Shown: positions 41,350-51,064 of the stretch, piece by piece
Numbering within the stretch: position 1 is the first letter of the stretch
Layout of the letters: each line of letters starts with the position of its first letter
Source: Lysobacter arenosi
GTDB lineage: Bacteria; Pseudomonadota; Gammaproteobacteria; Xanthomonadales; Xanthomonadaceae
Direction: 5' to 3'
Assembly (NCBI RefSeq): GCF_016613475.2
Contig: NZ_CP071517.1
Coordinates: 1,612,001 to 1,676,000 of the forward strand
Length of the DNA: 64,000 bases
Program-made: the position numbers and the translations under genes
Notes under the pieces: model-generated
Told to the model about the DNA's origin: nothing
The model's database searches: none
Seen by the model: only the letters and a program-made list of their open reading frames with translations

Positions 41350-42042
41350 ATGTCCGAAACCATCCCCGGCGGTCGCCCCGCCCCGAACCGACCCAGCCTG
41401 CAAAGGCTCTTCCTCACCGGGCTGCTCACGCTGCTGCCGATCTGGCTGACCTGGGTCGTCGTCAAGTTCGTGTTCGTGCTGCTCTCGGACATCAGCCAAC
41501 CGCTGATCACGCCGGTGCTGCAGAACCTTGCCGCCACGTCCCCGCAGACGCTGTCGTGGCTGGTCGAGCCGTGGGTGCGGACGGTGCTGGCGATGCTCGC
41601 CACGGTCGCGGTGATCCTGTTCTCCGGCGTGATGGCGCGACGCGTGTTCGGCCAGCGCATGCTGCGCTGGTTCGAGGCACTGATCAATCGCATTCCGCTG
41701 GCCAGCACCATCTACGGCAGCGCACGCAAGCTGCTCGACATCCTGCAGACGAAGCCCGACGGCACCCAGCGCGTGGTGCTGATCGACTTCCCGCACACCG
41801 AGATGAAGTCGATTGGTTTCGTCACCCGCGTGCTGCGCGAACAGGGCACCGGGCGCGAATTGGCGGCGGTGTACGTACCGACCACGCCGAACCCGACCTC
41901 CGGCTACCTGGAGATCGTGCCGGTGGAAAAGATCACCCCGACCGACTGGAGCGTCGATCAGGCGATGAGCTTCATCATTTCCGGCGGCGCGGTGTCACCC
42001 GACACCATCCCGTTCTCGCCACCGGCCCCGCCGCGCGCATGA
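41350..42042 (+). CDS. DUF502 family membrane protein
   Basis: 230 aa. Two membrane helices near the N-terminus (FLTGLLTLLPIWLTWVVVKF and VLAMLATVAVILFSG), then INRIPLASTIYGSARKLLDI and VYVPTTPNPTSGYLEIVP, which are hallmark DUF502 sequences. Members are widespread inner-membrane proteins of unknown function. It begins 67 bp after the kinase and is 10 bp from the queuosine-precursor transporter, so the three may be one transcript. Confidence 0.92.
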   Translation: MSETIPGGRPAPNRPSLQRLFLTGLLTLLPIWLTWVVVKFVFVLLSDISQPLITPVLQNLAATSPQTLSWLVEPWVRTVLAMLATVAVILFSGVMARRVFGQRMLRWFEALINRIPLASTIYGSARKLLDILQTKPDGTQRVVLIDFPHTEMKSIGFVTRVLREQGTGRELAAVYVPTTPNPTSGYLEIVPVEKITPTDWSVDQAMSFIISGGAVSPDTIPFSPPAPPRA

Positions 42043-42052
42043 GCTGCCACGC

Positions 42053-42832
42053 ATGAGCCTCCAGGGACGCACGCTGCACGATCGCGCGGTGTGGTTGTTC
42101 ATCGTCCTGAGCGCATTTTTCTGCGTCAACGCGGTGCTGGCCGAATTCATCGGCGTGAAGATCTTCGCGCTCGAGGACACGCTCGGCATCGCGCCGCTGG
42201 AATGGAACCTGTTCGGCCAGACCGGTTCGCTCAGCTTCACCGCCGGCACGCTGCTGTGGCCGGTGGTGTTCCTGATGACCGACGTCATCAACGAGTTCTT
42301 CGGCCGTCGCGGCGTGCGCATGATCTCGTGGCTGGCGGCCGTGCTGATCGTGTACGGGTTCGTGTTCGCGTTTGCGGCCATCGCCATCGCGCCGGCCGAC
42401 TGGTGGGTCAAGGCGGCGCAACCGCAGGGCGTCAGCGATTACCAGGCGGCGTTCGCGGCCGTGTTCGGCCAGGGGCTGTGGACGATTGCCGGCTCGCTGG
42501 TCGCCTTCATGCTCGGCCAGCTGATCGACGTCGCCGTGTTCCACCGCATCCGCAACATCACCGGCGAGAAGTACGTGTGGCTGCGCGCGACCGGCTCGAC
42601 CGCGGTATCGCAGCTGGTGGACAGCTTCGTCGTGCTCTACATCGCCTTCGTGCTCGGGCCGCAGAAGTGGCCAACCTCGCTGTTCCTGGCGGTCAGCACG
42701 GTCAACTATGCCTATAAGATGCTGGCCGCGATCGCGCTTATTCCGCTGATCTACCTGGTACGTGCCGGCATCACGCGCTATCTGGGCGAAGCCCGGGCGC
42801 GGCAGCTGCGTGAGGAAGCGGCGCTGGTGTAG
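42053..42832 (+). CDS. yhhQ: Queuosine precursor transporter (YhhQ/VUT family)
   Basis: 259 aa with about six or seven membrane helices. Family signatures: VNAVLAEFIGVKIF, GTLLWPVVFLMTDVINEFFGRRGVR and ATGSTAVSQLVDSFVVLYIAF. YhhQ imports 7-cyano-7-deazaguanine/7-aminomethyl-7-deazaguanine for tRNA queuosine. No other queuosine gene is in the window. Starts 10 bp after the DUF502 gene. Confidence 0.93.
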   Translation: MSLQGRTLHDRAVWLFIVLSAFFCVNAVLAEFIGVKIFALEDTLGIAPLEWNLFGQTGSLSFTAGTLLWPVVFLMTDVINEFFGRRGVRMISWLAAVLIVYGFVFAFAAIAIAPADWWVKAAQPQGVSDYQAAFAAVFGQGLWTIAGSLVAFMLGQLIDVAVFHRIRNITGEKYVWLRATGSTAVSQLVDSFVVLYIAFVLGPQKWPTSLFLAVSTVNYAYKMLAAIALIPLIYLVRAGITRYLGEARARQLREEAALV

Positions 42833-42935
42833 GTGGCTCGGTCGCAAACGGGTTCACATTCCGTGACTTCCGACCTAAGCGCCCCCCGCCCGCCTCGGCC
42901 ATGCTTGGGCATTCGGCCTTGCCCGGGGACCCTGT

Positions 42936-44749
42936 ATGCCGTTGCTGCGCCCGCTTGCCCTCGCACTTGCTCTCACCCTCGCCGCCGCTGCCACCGCGCC
43001 GGCCCTTGCCGCCGACACTCCGGCAGCCACATCGCAGACGGCCAAGACCGCCCGCCTCAACGCGCTCTACGAGCAGTACTGGGAAGAGCTGCTCAAGCTC
43101 AATCCGCTGCAGGCGACGTTCCAGGGCGACAGCCGCTACAACGACCAGTTGCCCAATACCCTGTCGGCGCAATACCGCCAGCAGATGCACGACTTCAACA
43201 CGCGCTGGCTGCAGTCGGTCAGGACGGTCGGCAGTGATGGCCTCGCCGGCCAGGAACTGCTGAGCTACCAGATCTTCGTGCGCGACCGCGAGAAGTCGCT
43301 GGAAGCCGAGCAGTTCCCGACCTGGCAGCAGCCGGTCAACCAGTTCTACAACTTCGCCGCCACCGTGGCCCAGCTCGGCTCCGGCACCGGTGCACAGCCG
43401 TTCAAGACGCCGGCCGACTACGACAACTGGCGCAAGCGCGCCGCGCAGGTGCCGGTGCTGTTCGCGCAGGCCATCGCCAACAGCCGCGAAGGCATGAAGA
43501 ACGGTGTCGTGCAGCCGCGCGCACTGATGGTGAAGGTGATCCCGCAGCTCGATGCGCTGATCAAGGACAAGGCCGAGGACACCCTGTTCTGGAACCCGGT
43601 CAAGACCTTCCCGACCGGCTTCTCCGATGCCGACAAGCAGCGCCTGACCGCCGAGTACAAGTCGATGATCGAAGGCCAGCTGATGCCGGCCTACCGCCAG
43701 CTGCGCAGCTTCATCAACGACGAATACCTGCCGGCCACGCGCGCCACGTCCGGCCTGGATTCGCTGCCCAACGGCGCGGCCTGGTATGCATTCAACGCGC
43801 GCAATTCGACCACGACCAACCTCACGCCCGCGCAGATCCACCAGATCGGCCTGGACGAAGTGGCGCGCATCCACGGCCTGATCGGCAAGGTCATGCAGCA
43901 GGTCGGCTTCAAGGGCTCGATGAAAGAGTTCTTCAGGTTCATGCAGGACGATCCACGCTTCAGCTTCAAGGACGAGCCGGCGCTGCTCGCCTACTACCGC
44001 GGCCTGGAAGCGAAGATCAACGAGAAGATCCCGGAGCAGTTCTCGCTGACGCCGAAGGCGCCGTTCGAGATCCGTCCGGTCGAGGCGTTCCGCGCACAGT
44101 CCGCGGCCGGCGGCTCGTACCAGCGCCCGAGCCCAGGACGGCAGCCGTCCGGGCATCTTCTACGTCAACACCTACGACCTGCCGACCCGCAAGACTTGGG
44201 ACGCGGAGGACCTGTACCTGCACGAAGCGATCCCGGGCCATCACTTCCAGCTCGCGTTGCAGCAGGAGCTGACCAACCTGCCCAAGTTCCGCCGCTTCGG
44301 CAGCGAGACCGCCTTCAGCGAAGGCTGGGGCCTGTACGCCGAATCGCTCGGCCCAGGACCTGGGTGTATACGAGGACCCCTACAACTACTTCGGCTATCT
44401 GCAGAACGAACTGTGGCGCGCGATCCGACTGGTCGTCGACACCGGCCTGCACAGCAAGGGCTGGACCCGTGAGCAGGTGATCAAGTACATGCTGGACAAC
44501 TCTGCCGAGAGCGAGACCCAGTCCACCGCCGAAGCCGAGCGCTACATGGCCATCCCGGCGCAGGCGCTTGCCTACAAGATGGGCGAGTTGAAGATCCAGG
44601 AGCTGCGCGACCGCGCCGAGAAGGCCCTCGGGCCGAAGTTCGACGTGCGCAGGTTCCACGCCGAAGTGCTCAAGGACGGTTCAGTGCCGCTTGAGATTCT
44701 CGAGGGCAAGATCGACCGCTGGATTGCCTCGGAGAAGGCCGCCGGCTGA
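42936..44749 (+). CDS. DUF885 family secreted peptidase, copy 1 (frameshifted in this sequence)
   Basis: About 603 aa after correction, starting with a Sec signal peptide (residues 1-26, ending ALAAD; no lipobox). It is closely similar along its whole length to the next gene. The frame is intact to about 44130 (ending ...AQSAAGGSYQRPS), then breaks twice: GCCCAGGAC at 44131-44139 and at 44351-44359, each with one C too many compared with the paralog. Dropping both restores the zinc-type motif HEAIPGHHFQLALQQEL and the C-terminus read to 44749. The total length is then exactly 604 codons, matching copy 2. DUF885 proteins are metallopeptidase-like (gluzincin) enzymes of unclear substrate. Probably a working gene with two sequence errors. 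Confidence 0.85.
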
Positions 44750-44799
44750 AGCACCCCAGTTTCGTTTCGCTAGATCCGCATTCACCAGGAGATCCATCC

Positions 44800-46614
44800 A
44801 TGAAGCTTCGCCCGCTCCTGCTCGCCATCGCCGTCACTGCTGCGATCGCCGGCTGCAAGCCTTCCACCGAAACGGCCACCCCCGCCGCACCGGCTGCCAC
44901 CCAGAACTCGCAGGCCAAGGCCGACCAGCTCAACAAGCTGTACGCCGACTACTGGGAAGCCAACCTCAAGCTCAACCCGATCGCGGCCACCTTCCAGGGC
45001 GACCCGCGCTACAACGACCAGCTGCCCGACTATTTCTCCGCGCAGTACCGCGAGCAGAGCAAGCAGTTCGTCACCGAGTGGCTGGCCAAGGTTGAAGCCG
45101 TCGGCAGCGAAGGCCTGACCGGCCAGGACCTGCTGAGCTACGAGATCTTCGTCGAAGACGCCAAGGACTCGCTGGAGTCGTTCAAGTACCCGGATTGGCA
45201 GCTGCCGATCAACCAGATGCATTCGCTGCCGTCGCTGGCCGTGCAGCTGGGCTCGGGCACCGGCGCGCAGCCGTTCAAGACCGTCAAGGATTACGACAAC
45301 TGGCTGGCGCGCGCGAGCAAGCTGCCGACGCTGTTCGACTCGGCGATCACCAGCATGAACGAAGGCGTCACCGCCGGCGTCGTGCAGCCCAGGGCGCTGA
45401 TGATCAAGGTGATCCCGCAGCTCGACGCGCTGGTCAAGGCCAAGCCCGAGGACACGCTGTTCTGGGGCCCGATCACGCAGATGCCCAAGGACTTCTCCGA
45501 CGCCGACAAGAAGCGCCTGACCGACGCCTACCGCGCGATGATCGCCGACCAGCTGATGCCGGCGTACAAGAAGCTGCGCGCCTACATCAACGATGAGTAC
45601 CTGCCCAAGACCCGCGACACGGTCGGCCTGGACAAGCTGCCGGGCGGCGCCGAATGGTATGCGTTCAATGCCAAGCAGAGCACGACCACCGACCTGACCC
45701 CGGATCAGATCCACAAGATCGGCCTGGACGAAGTCGCGCGCATCCATGGCGAGATCCACAAGGTCATGGAGCAGGTCGGCTTCAAGGGCTCGATGCAGGA
45801 CTTCTTCAAGTTCATGCAGAACGATCCGCGCTTCAGCTTCAAGGACGAGAAGGCGCTGCTGGAGTACTACCGCGCGCTCGAGGCGAAGATCAACCAGAAG
45901 ATCCCCGAGCAGTTCTCGCTGATTCCCAAGTCGCCGTTCGAGATCCGTCCGGTCGAGCCGTTCCGTGCGCAGTCCGCGGCCGGTGGCGAGTACATGACGC
46001 CGAGCGAGGACGGTACGCGTCCGGGCATCTTCTACGTCAACACCTACGACCTGCCGACGCGCAAGACCTGGGATGCCGAGGACCTGTACCTGCATGAGGC
46101 AATCCCGGGCCACCACTTCCAGCTGGCGCTGCAGCAGGAGCTGAAGAACCTGCCGGCGTTCCGCCGCTTCGGTGGCGAGACGGCGTTTGCTGAAGGCTGG
46201 GGCCTGTACGCGGAGTCGCTGGGCAAGGACCTGGGCGTCTACACCGATCCGTACAACTACTTCGGTTACCTGCAGAACGAACTGTGGCGCGCGATCCGCC
46301 TGGTCACCGACACCGGCCTGCACAGCAAGGGTTGGACGCGTGAGCAGGTGATCAAGTACATGCTCGACAACTCCGCCGAGAGCGAAACCCAGGCCACCGC
46401 CGAAGCCGAGCGTTACATCGGCTGGCCCGGTCAGGCGCTGGCGTACAAGATCGGCGAGCTGAAGATCAAGGAGCTGCGTGCAAAGGCCGAGAAGGAACTG
46501 GGTCCGAAGTTCGACATCCGCGAGTTCCACGCCGAAGCGCTGAAGGACGGCGCGGTGCCGTTGAGCATCCTGGAAGCCAAGATCGATCGCTGGATCGCCG
46601 CCAAGAAGGGCTAA
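44800..46614 (+). CDS. DUF885 family lipoprotein peptidase, copy 2
   Basis: 604 aa, frame intact. The signal peptide ends in a lipobox, AAIAGC (Cys about residue 18), unlike copy 1, so this paralog should be membrane-anchored. The zinc-binding motif HEAIPGHHFQLALQQEL and the downstream FAEGWGLYAESLG, with the third-ligand-type Glu, are present. The pair diverge mainly at the N-terminus and in short loops. It starts 50 bp after copy 1 with AGGAG upstream of the ATG. Likely periplasmic peptide hydrolysis. Confidence 0.92.
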   Translation: MKLRPLLLAIAVTAAIAGCKPSTETATPAAPAATQNSQAKADQLNKLYADYWEANLKLNPIAATFQGDPRYNDQLPDYFSAQYREQSKQFVTEWLAKVEAVGSEGLTGQDLLSYEIFVEDAKDSLESFKYPDWQLPINQMHSLPSLAVQLGSGTGAQPFKTVKDYDNWLARASKLPTLFDSAITSMNEGVTAGVVQPRALMIKVIPQLDALVKAKPEDTLFWGPITQMPKDFSDADKKRLTDAYRAMIADQLMPAYKKLRAYINDEYLPKTRDTVGLDKLPGGAEWYAFNAKQSTTTDLTPDQIHKIGLDEVARIHGEIHKVMEQVGFKGSMQDFFKFMQNDPRFSFKDEKALLEYYRALEAKINQKIPEQFSLIPKSPFEIRPVEPFRAQSAAGGEYMTPSEDGTRPGIFYVNTYDLPTRKTWDAEDLYLHEAIPGHHFQLALQQELKNLPAFRRFGGETAFAEGWGLYAESLGKDLGVYTDPYNYFGYLQNELWRAIRLVTDTGLHSKGWTREQVIKYMLDNSAESETQATAEAERYIGWPGQALAYKIGELKIKELRAKAEKELGPKFDIREFHAEALKDGAVPLSILEAKIDRWIAAKKG

Positions 46615-46676
46615 CCCTCCGTTCGTCCTGAGCTTAGGCCCGCAAGGGCCGAAGTCGAAGGGCCCACTGCACCCGA

Positions 46677-46707
46677 ACAGGCCGGCTTCCCGCCGGCCTG
46701 TTTTTTT
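46677..46707 (+). terminator. Rho-independent terminator
   Basis: A 10-bp perfect stem (ACAGGCCGGC / GCCGGCCTGT) with a 5-base loop runs straight into TTTTTTT. It ends the DUF885 pair's transcript. Confidence 0.93.
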
Positions 46708-46787
46708 GTGCCGGCGAAACTGAACAGCCGCGTCGCCAAATCGAGCTTGTATTCGAACTTTCAGCCGCAAAATACTGTGGTTCAGCA

Positions 46788-47585
46788 ATGCCTTACGACA
46801 ATAGCCCGATGCTCAAGCCCCGCACCCTCCTCCTGGCCGCCGCTGCCCTGCTGCCGGCCACGCCCGGCCTCGCCACGCGAAAGGCCGGCGAGCCTGCCGC
46901 CGTGCGGTTCTCGCCGCCGGTTGCAGCCGCGACGCTGCCGGCGTCTCCGCTGGCGCGTCTGGCGCCTGGTGCCGATCCGAAGGTGCTCGACCTGGCGCAG
47001 GCGGCGATGCAATGCGCGCAGGCCAGTGGTGTCGGTGCGAGCGCGCGCAGGCTGGCGGTCATCGACTACAGCCGCCCGTCGCTGTTACCACGCCTGTGGG
47101 TGTTCGATCTCACCGCCGGCAAGCTGCTCTACGAAGAAGTCGTCGCCCATGGCCAGGGCTCGGGCGACAACCTGGCGACGCGTTTCTCCAATCGCGATGG
47201 CAGCCACCAGTCGAGCCTGGGGCTGTTCGTCACCGCCGACACCTACACCGGCAAGAACGGCTACTCGCTGCGCATGCAGGGCCTGGAGCCGGGTGTGAAC
47301 GATGCGGCGATGGCGCGGGCGATCGTGATGCACGGCGCTCCCTACGTCGATGCCGCGCAGGGCAAGCGCATGGGTCGTCTCGGTCGCAGCTGGGGTTGCC
47401 CGGCGGTGCGCAATGCCGTGGCAAAACCCATGATCGACCTGCTCAAGGGCGGCCAGTTCGTGTTCTCGTACTACCCCGACCAGGCCTGGCTGGCGCGCTC
47501 GGCGCTGCTCAATTGCCCGGCCGCGCGACGCCAGCACGACGCCCTCGTCCATCACGACACCGCGGCTCGTCCCGCATCGGGTTGA
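46788..47585 (+). CDS. Murein L,D-transpeptidase catalytic-domain protein (YkuD_2 type)
   Basis: 265 aa. A hydrophobic leader (LKPRTLLLAAAALLPATPGLA) acts as signal peptide. The domain matches the YkuD_2 subgroup: YSRPSLLPRLWVFDL, GSGDNLATRFSNRDGSHQSS and the catalytic-Cys region RLGRSWGCPAVRN, preceded by MHGAPYVD with the His. These enzymes form or trim 3-3 cross-links or attach proteins to peptidoglycan. Start could instead be the ATG at 46809 (MLKPR). It lies just after a strong terminator and is followed by a second, different L,D-transpeptidase. Confidence 0.88.
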   Translation: MPYDNSPMLKPRTLLLAAAALLPATPGLATRKAGEPAAVRFSPPVAAATLPASPLARLAPGADPKVLDLAQAAMQCAQASGVGASARRLAVIDYSRPSLLPRLWVFDLTAGKLLYEEVVAHGQGSGDNLATRFSNRDGSHQSSLGLFVTADTYTGKNGYSLRMQGLEPGVNDAAMARAIVMHGAPYVDAAQGKRMGRLGRSWGCPAVRNAVAKPMIDLLKGGQFVFSYYPDQAWLARSALLNCPAARRQHDALVHHDTAARPASG

Positions 47586-47663
47586 TGTTTGGCAGGCGCC
47601 GCCTTGCTGGCGCCTACACATGCGTGCGTTAGGCTTGTCACACGTCAAAGAACGGATTGCCTG

Positions 47664-48713
47664 ATGCATCGCTTCGCCCCGCGGCTGCTCGCCGCCAGCT
47701 TGTCCCTGCTCCTGTGCGTGGCTGCCAACGCCGCCGTGCCTTCCTGGGGCGCGCGCGAATCCAGTCCCGCCAACACGCCGCCGGCGCAACTCAAGCCCGG
47801 ACAGTGGATCTGGGGCGGCGACAACCGCGCCGGCCCGCTGGCAGTGGTGGTCAGCCTCACCGAGCAGCGCGCCTACGTGTACCGCAACGGCATCCCGATC
47901 GGGGTGAGCACGGTCAGCACCGGCAGGAAGGGTTACGAAACGCCGACCGGTGTTTTCACCATTCTGCAAAAGGACGCCGATCACCGTTCAAGCAAGTACA
48001 ACGCCGCGCCGATGCCTTACATGCAGCGCCTGACCTGGGACGGCGTCGCCCTGCATGCCGGCGGCCTGCCCGGCTATCCCGAGTCGCACGGCTGCGTGCA
48101 CCTTCCGTCCGAGTTCGCGCGCCTGCTGTTCGGCTCGTCGAACATGGGCATGACGGTGGTGGTGTCGCAGGAAGGCAAATCGCCGGAGGACATCGTGCAT
48201 CCGGGCGCGCTGAGCCCGATCAATCCGCACACCGGTGCAGAGGCTGGGATTCCGCCACTGGAGAACGGTCAGAAGTACCGCTGGCGCCCGGAAGTGTCGA
48301 CCGAAGGCCCGGTGTCGATCCTGCTCAGCGGTGCCGACGAGCGCGTGATCGTCTACCGCAACGGCATCGAGATCGGACGCTCGCGCGTGCTGATCCGCAA
48401 TCCCGAGAAGCCGCTCGGCACGCACGCCTACATCGTCAAGGAAGGCTACCTGCCCGGCGACAACCCGCTGCTGCCGGGCACGCAGATGCCGAACTGGAGT
48501 GCGATCGGAATCCCTGGCGGCACCGATCCGTCGGGCATGCTGCTCGGTCCGGAGACGATCAATCGCGTGGTGATTCCGCATGATTTCGTCGCCGCGGTGT
48601 TGCCGCTGCTCAGCCCCGGCGTGGTGATGCTGGTGACCGATGCGAGGATGACCGACGCCACCAGTGGCGGCGCGCCGGTACAGGTGCTCGACTCGGATCC
48701 GCCGGAGAAGTGA
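47664..48713 (+). CDS. L,D-transpeptidase (YkuD family)
   Basis: 349 aa from the ATG at 47664, with a Sec signal peptide (about 22 residues, ending ANA). The YkuD domain is complete: AVVVSLTEQRAYVYRNGIPI, GYETPTGVFTILQK and the active site LHAGGLPGYPESHGCVHLP with the catalytic Cys and His. A longer C-terminal domain (about residues 190-349, with a second YRNG-type repeat IVYRNGIEIGRSRV) is of unknown role and may bind murein. Adjacent to the YkuD_2 gene (78-bp gap). Confidence 0.92.
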   Translation: MHRFAPRLLAASLSLLLCVAANAAVPSWGARESSPANTPPAQLKPGQWIWGGDNRAGPLAVVVSLTEQRAYVYRNGIPIGVSTVSTGRKGYETPTGVFTILQKDADHRSSKYNAAPMPYMQRLTWDGVALHAGGLPGYPESHGCVHLPSEFARLLFGSSNMGMTVVVSQEGKSPEDIVHPGALSPINPHTGAEAGIPPLENGQKYRWRPEVSTEGPVSILLSGADERVIVYRNGIEIGRSRVLIRNPEKPLGTHAYIVKEGYLPGDNPLLPGTQMPNWSAIGIPGGTDPSGMLLGPETINRVVIPHDFVAAVLPLLSPGVVMLVTDARMTDATSGGAPVQVLDSDPPEK

Positions 48714-48795
48714 GCGCCGTTTAATTAATTAATCCGGTTCCCCATGGCCCGGGCCTTGGCCATCATGTCGCCTGGTCGTCCACCAGATTCGAGCC

Positions 48796-49692
48796 ATGCG
48801 GGCAGACACTTCGCCGCCATCATCAATCACCCTGCGCGATGGCAGGACGCTTGCGTACCGGCGCTACGGCCGCCCGGATGGCAAGCCGCTACTGTTGTTT
48901 CATGGCTTTCCTGGTTGCCATGTGCAGGCGTCGCTGATCGATGAGCAGGCCGCGCGCGATGGCATCGCGCTGATCGCGCCGGACCGCCCCGGTTTCGGCT
49001 ACTCGAGCCCGGCACCGCAGCGGACGATCCTGTCCTGGGTCGACGACGTGCGCCAGCTGACCGCAGCCTTGCAGCTGTCGCGCTTCGGCGTGCTGGGGAT
49101 CTCCTGCGGCGGCGCGTACGCCCTGGCGTGCGCACACGAACTTGCCGATCGGCTCGATTACGTCGGGCTGGTCGCGGGCATGGGACCGATGGATGTGCCT
49201 GCCATCCGCCGTGAGCAGCATCCTGCTCTGAAAGTTCTGTTCGGCCTGGCGCGGATGAATCCGCGACTGGTGACGCCGATGCTGCGCATGGACCAGCGCA
49301 TGTTCGCGAAGGATCCATTGGCCGCGGTGCGGCGACTGTCGTCGATGATGACGCCGCCCGATCGCGCCTTCCTCGCCGGCAACGACGAGATGGCGGGCAG
49401 GTTCGCGCAGAGCCTGGCCGTGGCCTATCGCGAGGGTATCGACGGGGCGATGTCGGAGGCGGCATTGATCGCACGTCCGCGCGGCTTCGAACTGTCCGCG
49501 ATCGACGTGCCGGTGCACGTCTACCAGGGCGGGTTTGACCGCAACGTTCCGCCACGGATGGGCGAGTACATCGCCGCCAATGTCGCCTGCGGCATCTACC
49601 GGTTTTTTCCCGACGAGGGACACCTGTCGATCGTGTGCAACCGCGCGCCGGAGTACCTCGCGGATTTCATCGCGGCGCCGTCTGGCAGTTAG
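48796..49692 (+). CDS. Alpha/beta hydrolase
   Basis: 298 aa. Canonical fold: LLLFHGFPGCHVQ oxyanion region, DRPGFGYSSP, the nucleophile elbow GISCGGAYA with Ser, and the C-terminal DEGHLSIV with the catalytic His; the Asp is in the preceding VYQGGFDRNV strand. Substrate cannot be predicted. The start at 48796 gives MRADTSPPS; no strong ribosome site is seen. Convergent with the DEAD-box helicase gene across a shared terminator. Confidence 0.88.
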   Translation: MRADTSPPSSITLRDGRTLAYRRYGRPDGKPLLLFHGFPGCHVQASLIDEQAARDGIALIAPDRPGFGYSSPAPQRTILSWVDDVRQLTAALQLSRFGVLGISCGGAYALACAHELADRLDYVGLVAGMGPMDVPAIRREQHPALKVLFGLARMNPRLVTPMLRMDQRMFAKDPLAAVRRLSSMMTPPDRAFLAGNDEMAGRFAQSLAVAYREGIDGAMSEAALIARPRGFELSAIDVPVHVYQGGFDRNVPPRMGEYIAANVACGIYRFFPDEGHLSIVCNRAPEYLADFIAAPSGS

Positions 49693-49704
49693 CTCCCCAA
49701 ACAA

Positions 49705-49732
49705 AAAACCCCGGTCTCGCGACCGGGGTTTT
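49705..49732. terminator. Bidirectional rho-independent terminator
   Basis: A 12-bp perfect stem (AAAACCCCGGTC / GACCGGGGTTTT) with a TCGC loop, with A-runs on one side and T-runs on the other. It serves both the hydrolase (forward) and helicase (reverse). Confidence 0.93.
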
Positions 49733-49753
49733 CGTCATGCACTACCGCGTTGA

Positions 49754-51064
49754 TCAGCCGCTGAAGCCGCTGCGCGAGCCGCGGCCGGCACCCTGGCCGC
49801 CACTGCGATGCTGCTTCGGACCTGCATGCGCGTGACGCGCTGCCGGCTTGCCGTGCGGGCGATGCGACGGCTTGCGCGGCTGGCTGGCGCCGCGCGGGTT
49901 CGGGATCGGAGCGTTCATCTGGATCGGACGGCTCGCTTCGAAGCCCGGCACCGAGACCAGCTCGATGTCGGCCTTGAGCATGCGCTGGATCTGGCGCAGC
50001 AGACCGCCCTCTTCCGGCGCGACCAGCGACAGCGCTTCACCCGTGGCGCCGTTGCGGCCGGTACGGCCGATGCGGTGCACGTAGTCTTCGGCGACCATCG
50101 GCAGGTCGTAGTTGATCACCAGCGGCAGGTCCGGAATGTCCAGACCGCGCGCGGCGACGTCGGTGGCGACCAGCACGCGGGCCTTGCCCGACTTGAAGTC
50201 GCGCAGGGCCTTCTGGCGCTGTGCCTGGCTCTTGTTGCCGTGAATGGCGACCGACGCCAGGCCCGACTCTTCGAGCTGCTCGGCAAGGCGGTTGCAGCCG
50301 TGCTTGGTGCGGCCGAACACGATCGCGCGATCGGTGTGGCGACTGGCGAGGATCGACACCAGCAGGTCACGCTTCTTGGCGACATCGACCGGGTGGGCAC
50401 GATGCACGATGGTCTCGGCGATGGTGTTCTGCGCGGCGACCTGCACCTGCTTGGGGTGATGCATGAACTCGAGCGCGAGCTGCTTGAGCTGCGACTCGAA
50501 CGTGGCCGAGAACAGCATCGTCTGGCGCTCGCGCGGCAGCTTGGCGAGGATGCGCTTCATGGCCGGCAGGAAGCCCATGTCGAGCATGCGGTCGGCTTCG
50601 TCGAGCACGAGCACTTCGATCGCATCGAGCTTGACGGTGCCGCGCTCCATATGGTCGATCAGGCGACCCGGGGTGGCGACGAGCACGTCGACGCCGCGGC
50701 GGAACAGCTCCACCTGCGGGCCCATGCCGGCGCCGCCGAAGATGGCGGCGATGTTCAGGCGGACGTGGCGCGAATAGCCACGCAGGCTCTCGGTGACCTG
50801 CACCGCGAGCTCACGCGTCGGCACCAGGATCAGTGCGCGCGGACGGCGGAAGCCGTTGGACGGGGTCTGCTTGGACATGCGCTGCAGCAGCGGCAGGCCG
50901 AAGGCAGCGGTCTTGCCGGTGCCGGTCTGGGCGCCGCCGAGCAGGTCGTGGCCGGCCATTGCGAGCGGGATCGCTTCGGCCTGGATCGGCGTGGGGACGG
51001 TGTAGTTCTGGTCGGCGAGCGCGCGCAGCAACGCGGGCGAAAGCCCGAGGGATTCGAACGTCAT
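49754..51064 (-). CDS. DEAD-box RNA helicase (RhlE/DbpA-like)
   Basis: 436 aa from the ATG at 51064, nine bases after AAAGGAG. All helicase motifs are intact: Q motif (YTVPTPIQAEAIP), Walker A AQTGTGKT, PTRELA, TPGR, DEAD in VLVLDEADRML, SAT in MLFSATF, and HRIGRTGR. A basic Gly/Arg/His-rich tail of about 60 residues follows the second RecA domain, typical of RhlE-type helicases, which work in ribosome assembly and mRNA turnover. The leader contains a 7-bp hairpin (51100-51120). Confidence 0.94.
   Translation of the reverse strand: MTFESLGLSPALLRALADQNYTVPTPIQAEAIPLAMAGHDLLGGAQTGTGKTAAFGLPLLQRMSKQTPSNGFRRPRALILVPTRELAVQVTESLRGYSRHVRLNIAAIFGGAGMGPQVELFRRGVDVLVATPGRLIDHMERGTVKLDAIEVLVLDEADRMLDMGFLPAMKRILAKLPRERQTMLFSATFESQLKQLALEFMHHPKQVQVAAQNTIAETIVHRAHPVDVAKKRDLLVSILASRHTDRAIVFGRTKHGCNRLAEQLEESGLASVAIHGNKSQAQRQKALRDFKSGKARVLVATDVAARGLDIPDLPLVINYDLPMVAEDYVHRIGRTGRNGATGEALSLVAPEEGGLLRQIQRMLKADIELVSVPGFEASRPIQMNAPIPNPRGASQPRKPSHRPHGKPAARHAHAGPKQHRSGGQGAGRGSRSGFSG

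Noticed and set aside
42936..44749. Treating DUF885 copy 1 as a pseudogene
   Set aside because: Only two one-base indels, both at CCAGG; all residues between and after them remain conserved with copy 2, and corrected length is exact.
48721..48732. TTAATTAATTAA (PacI-like) as a cloning artefact
   Set aside because: It is an isolated AT-rich run between two genes with no vector or adapter sequence nearby.
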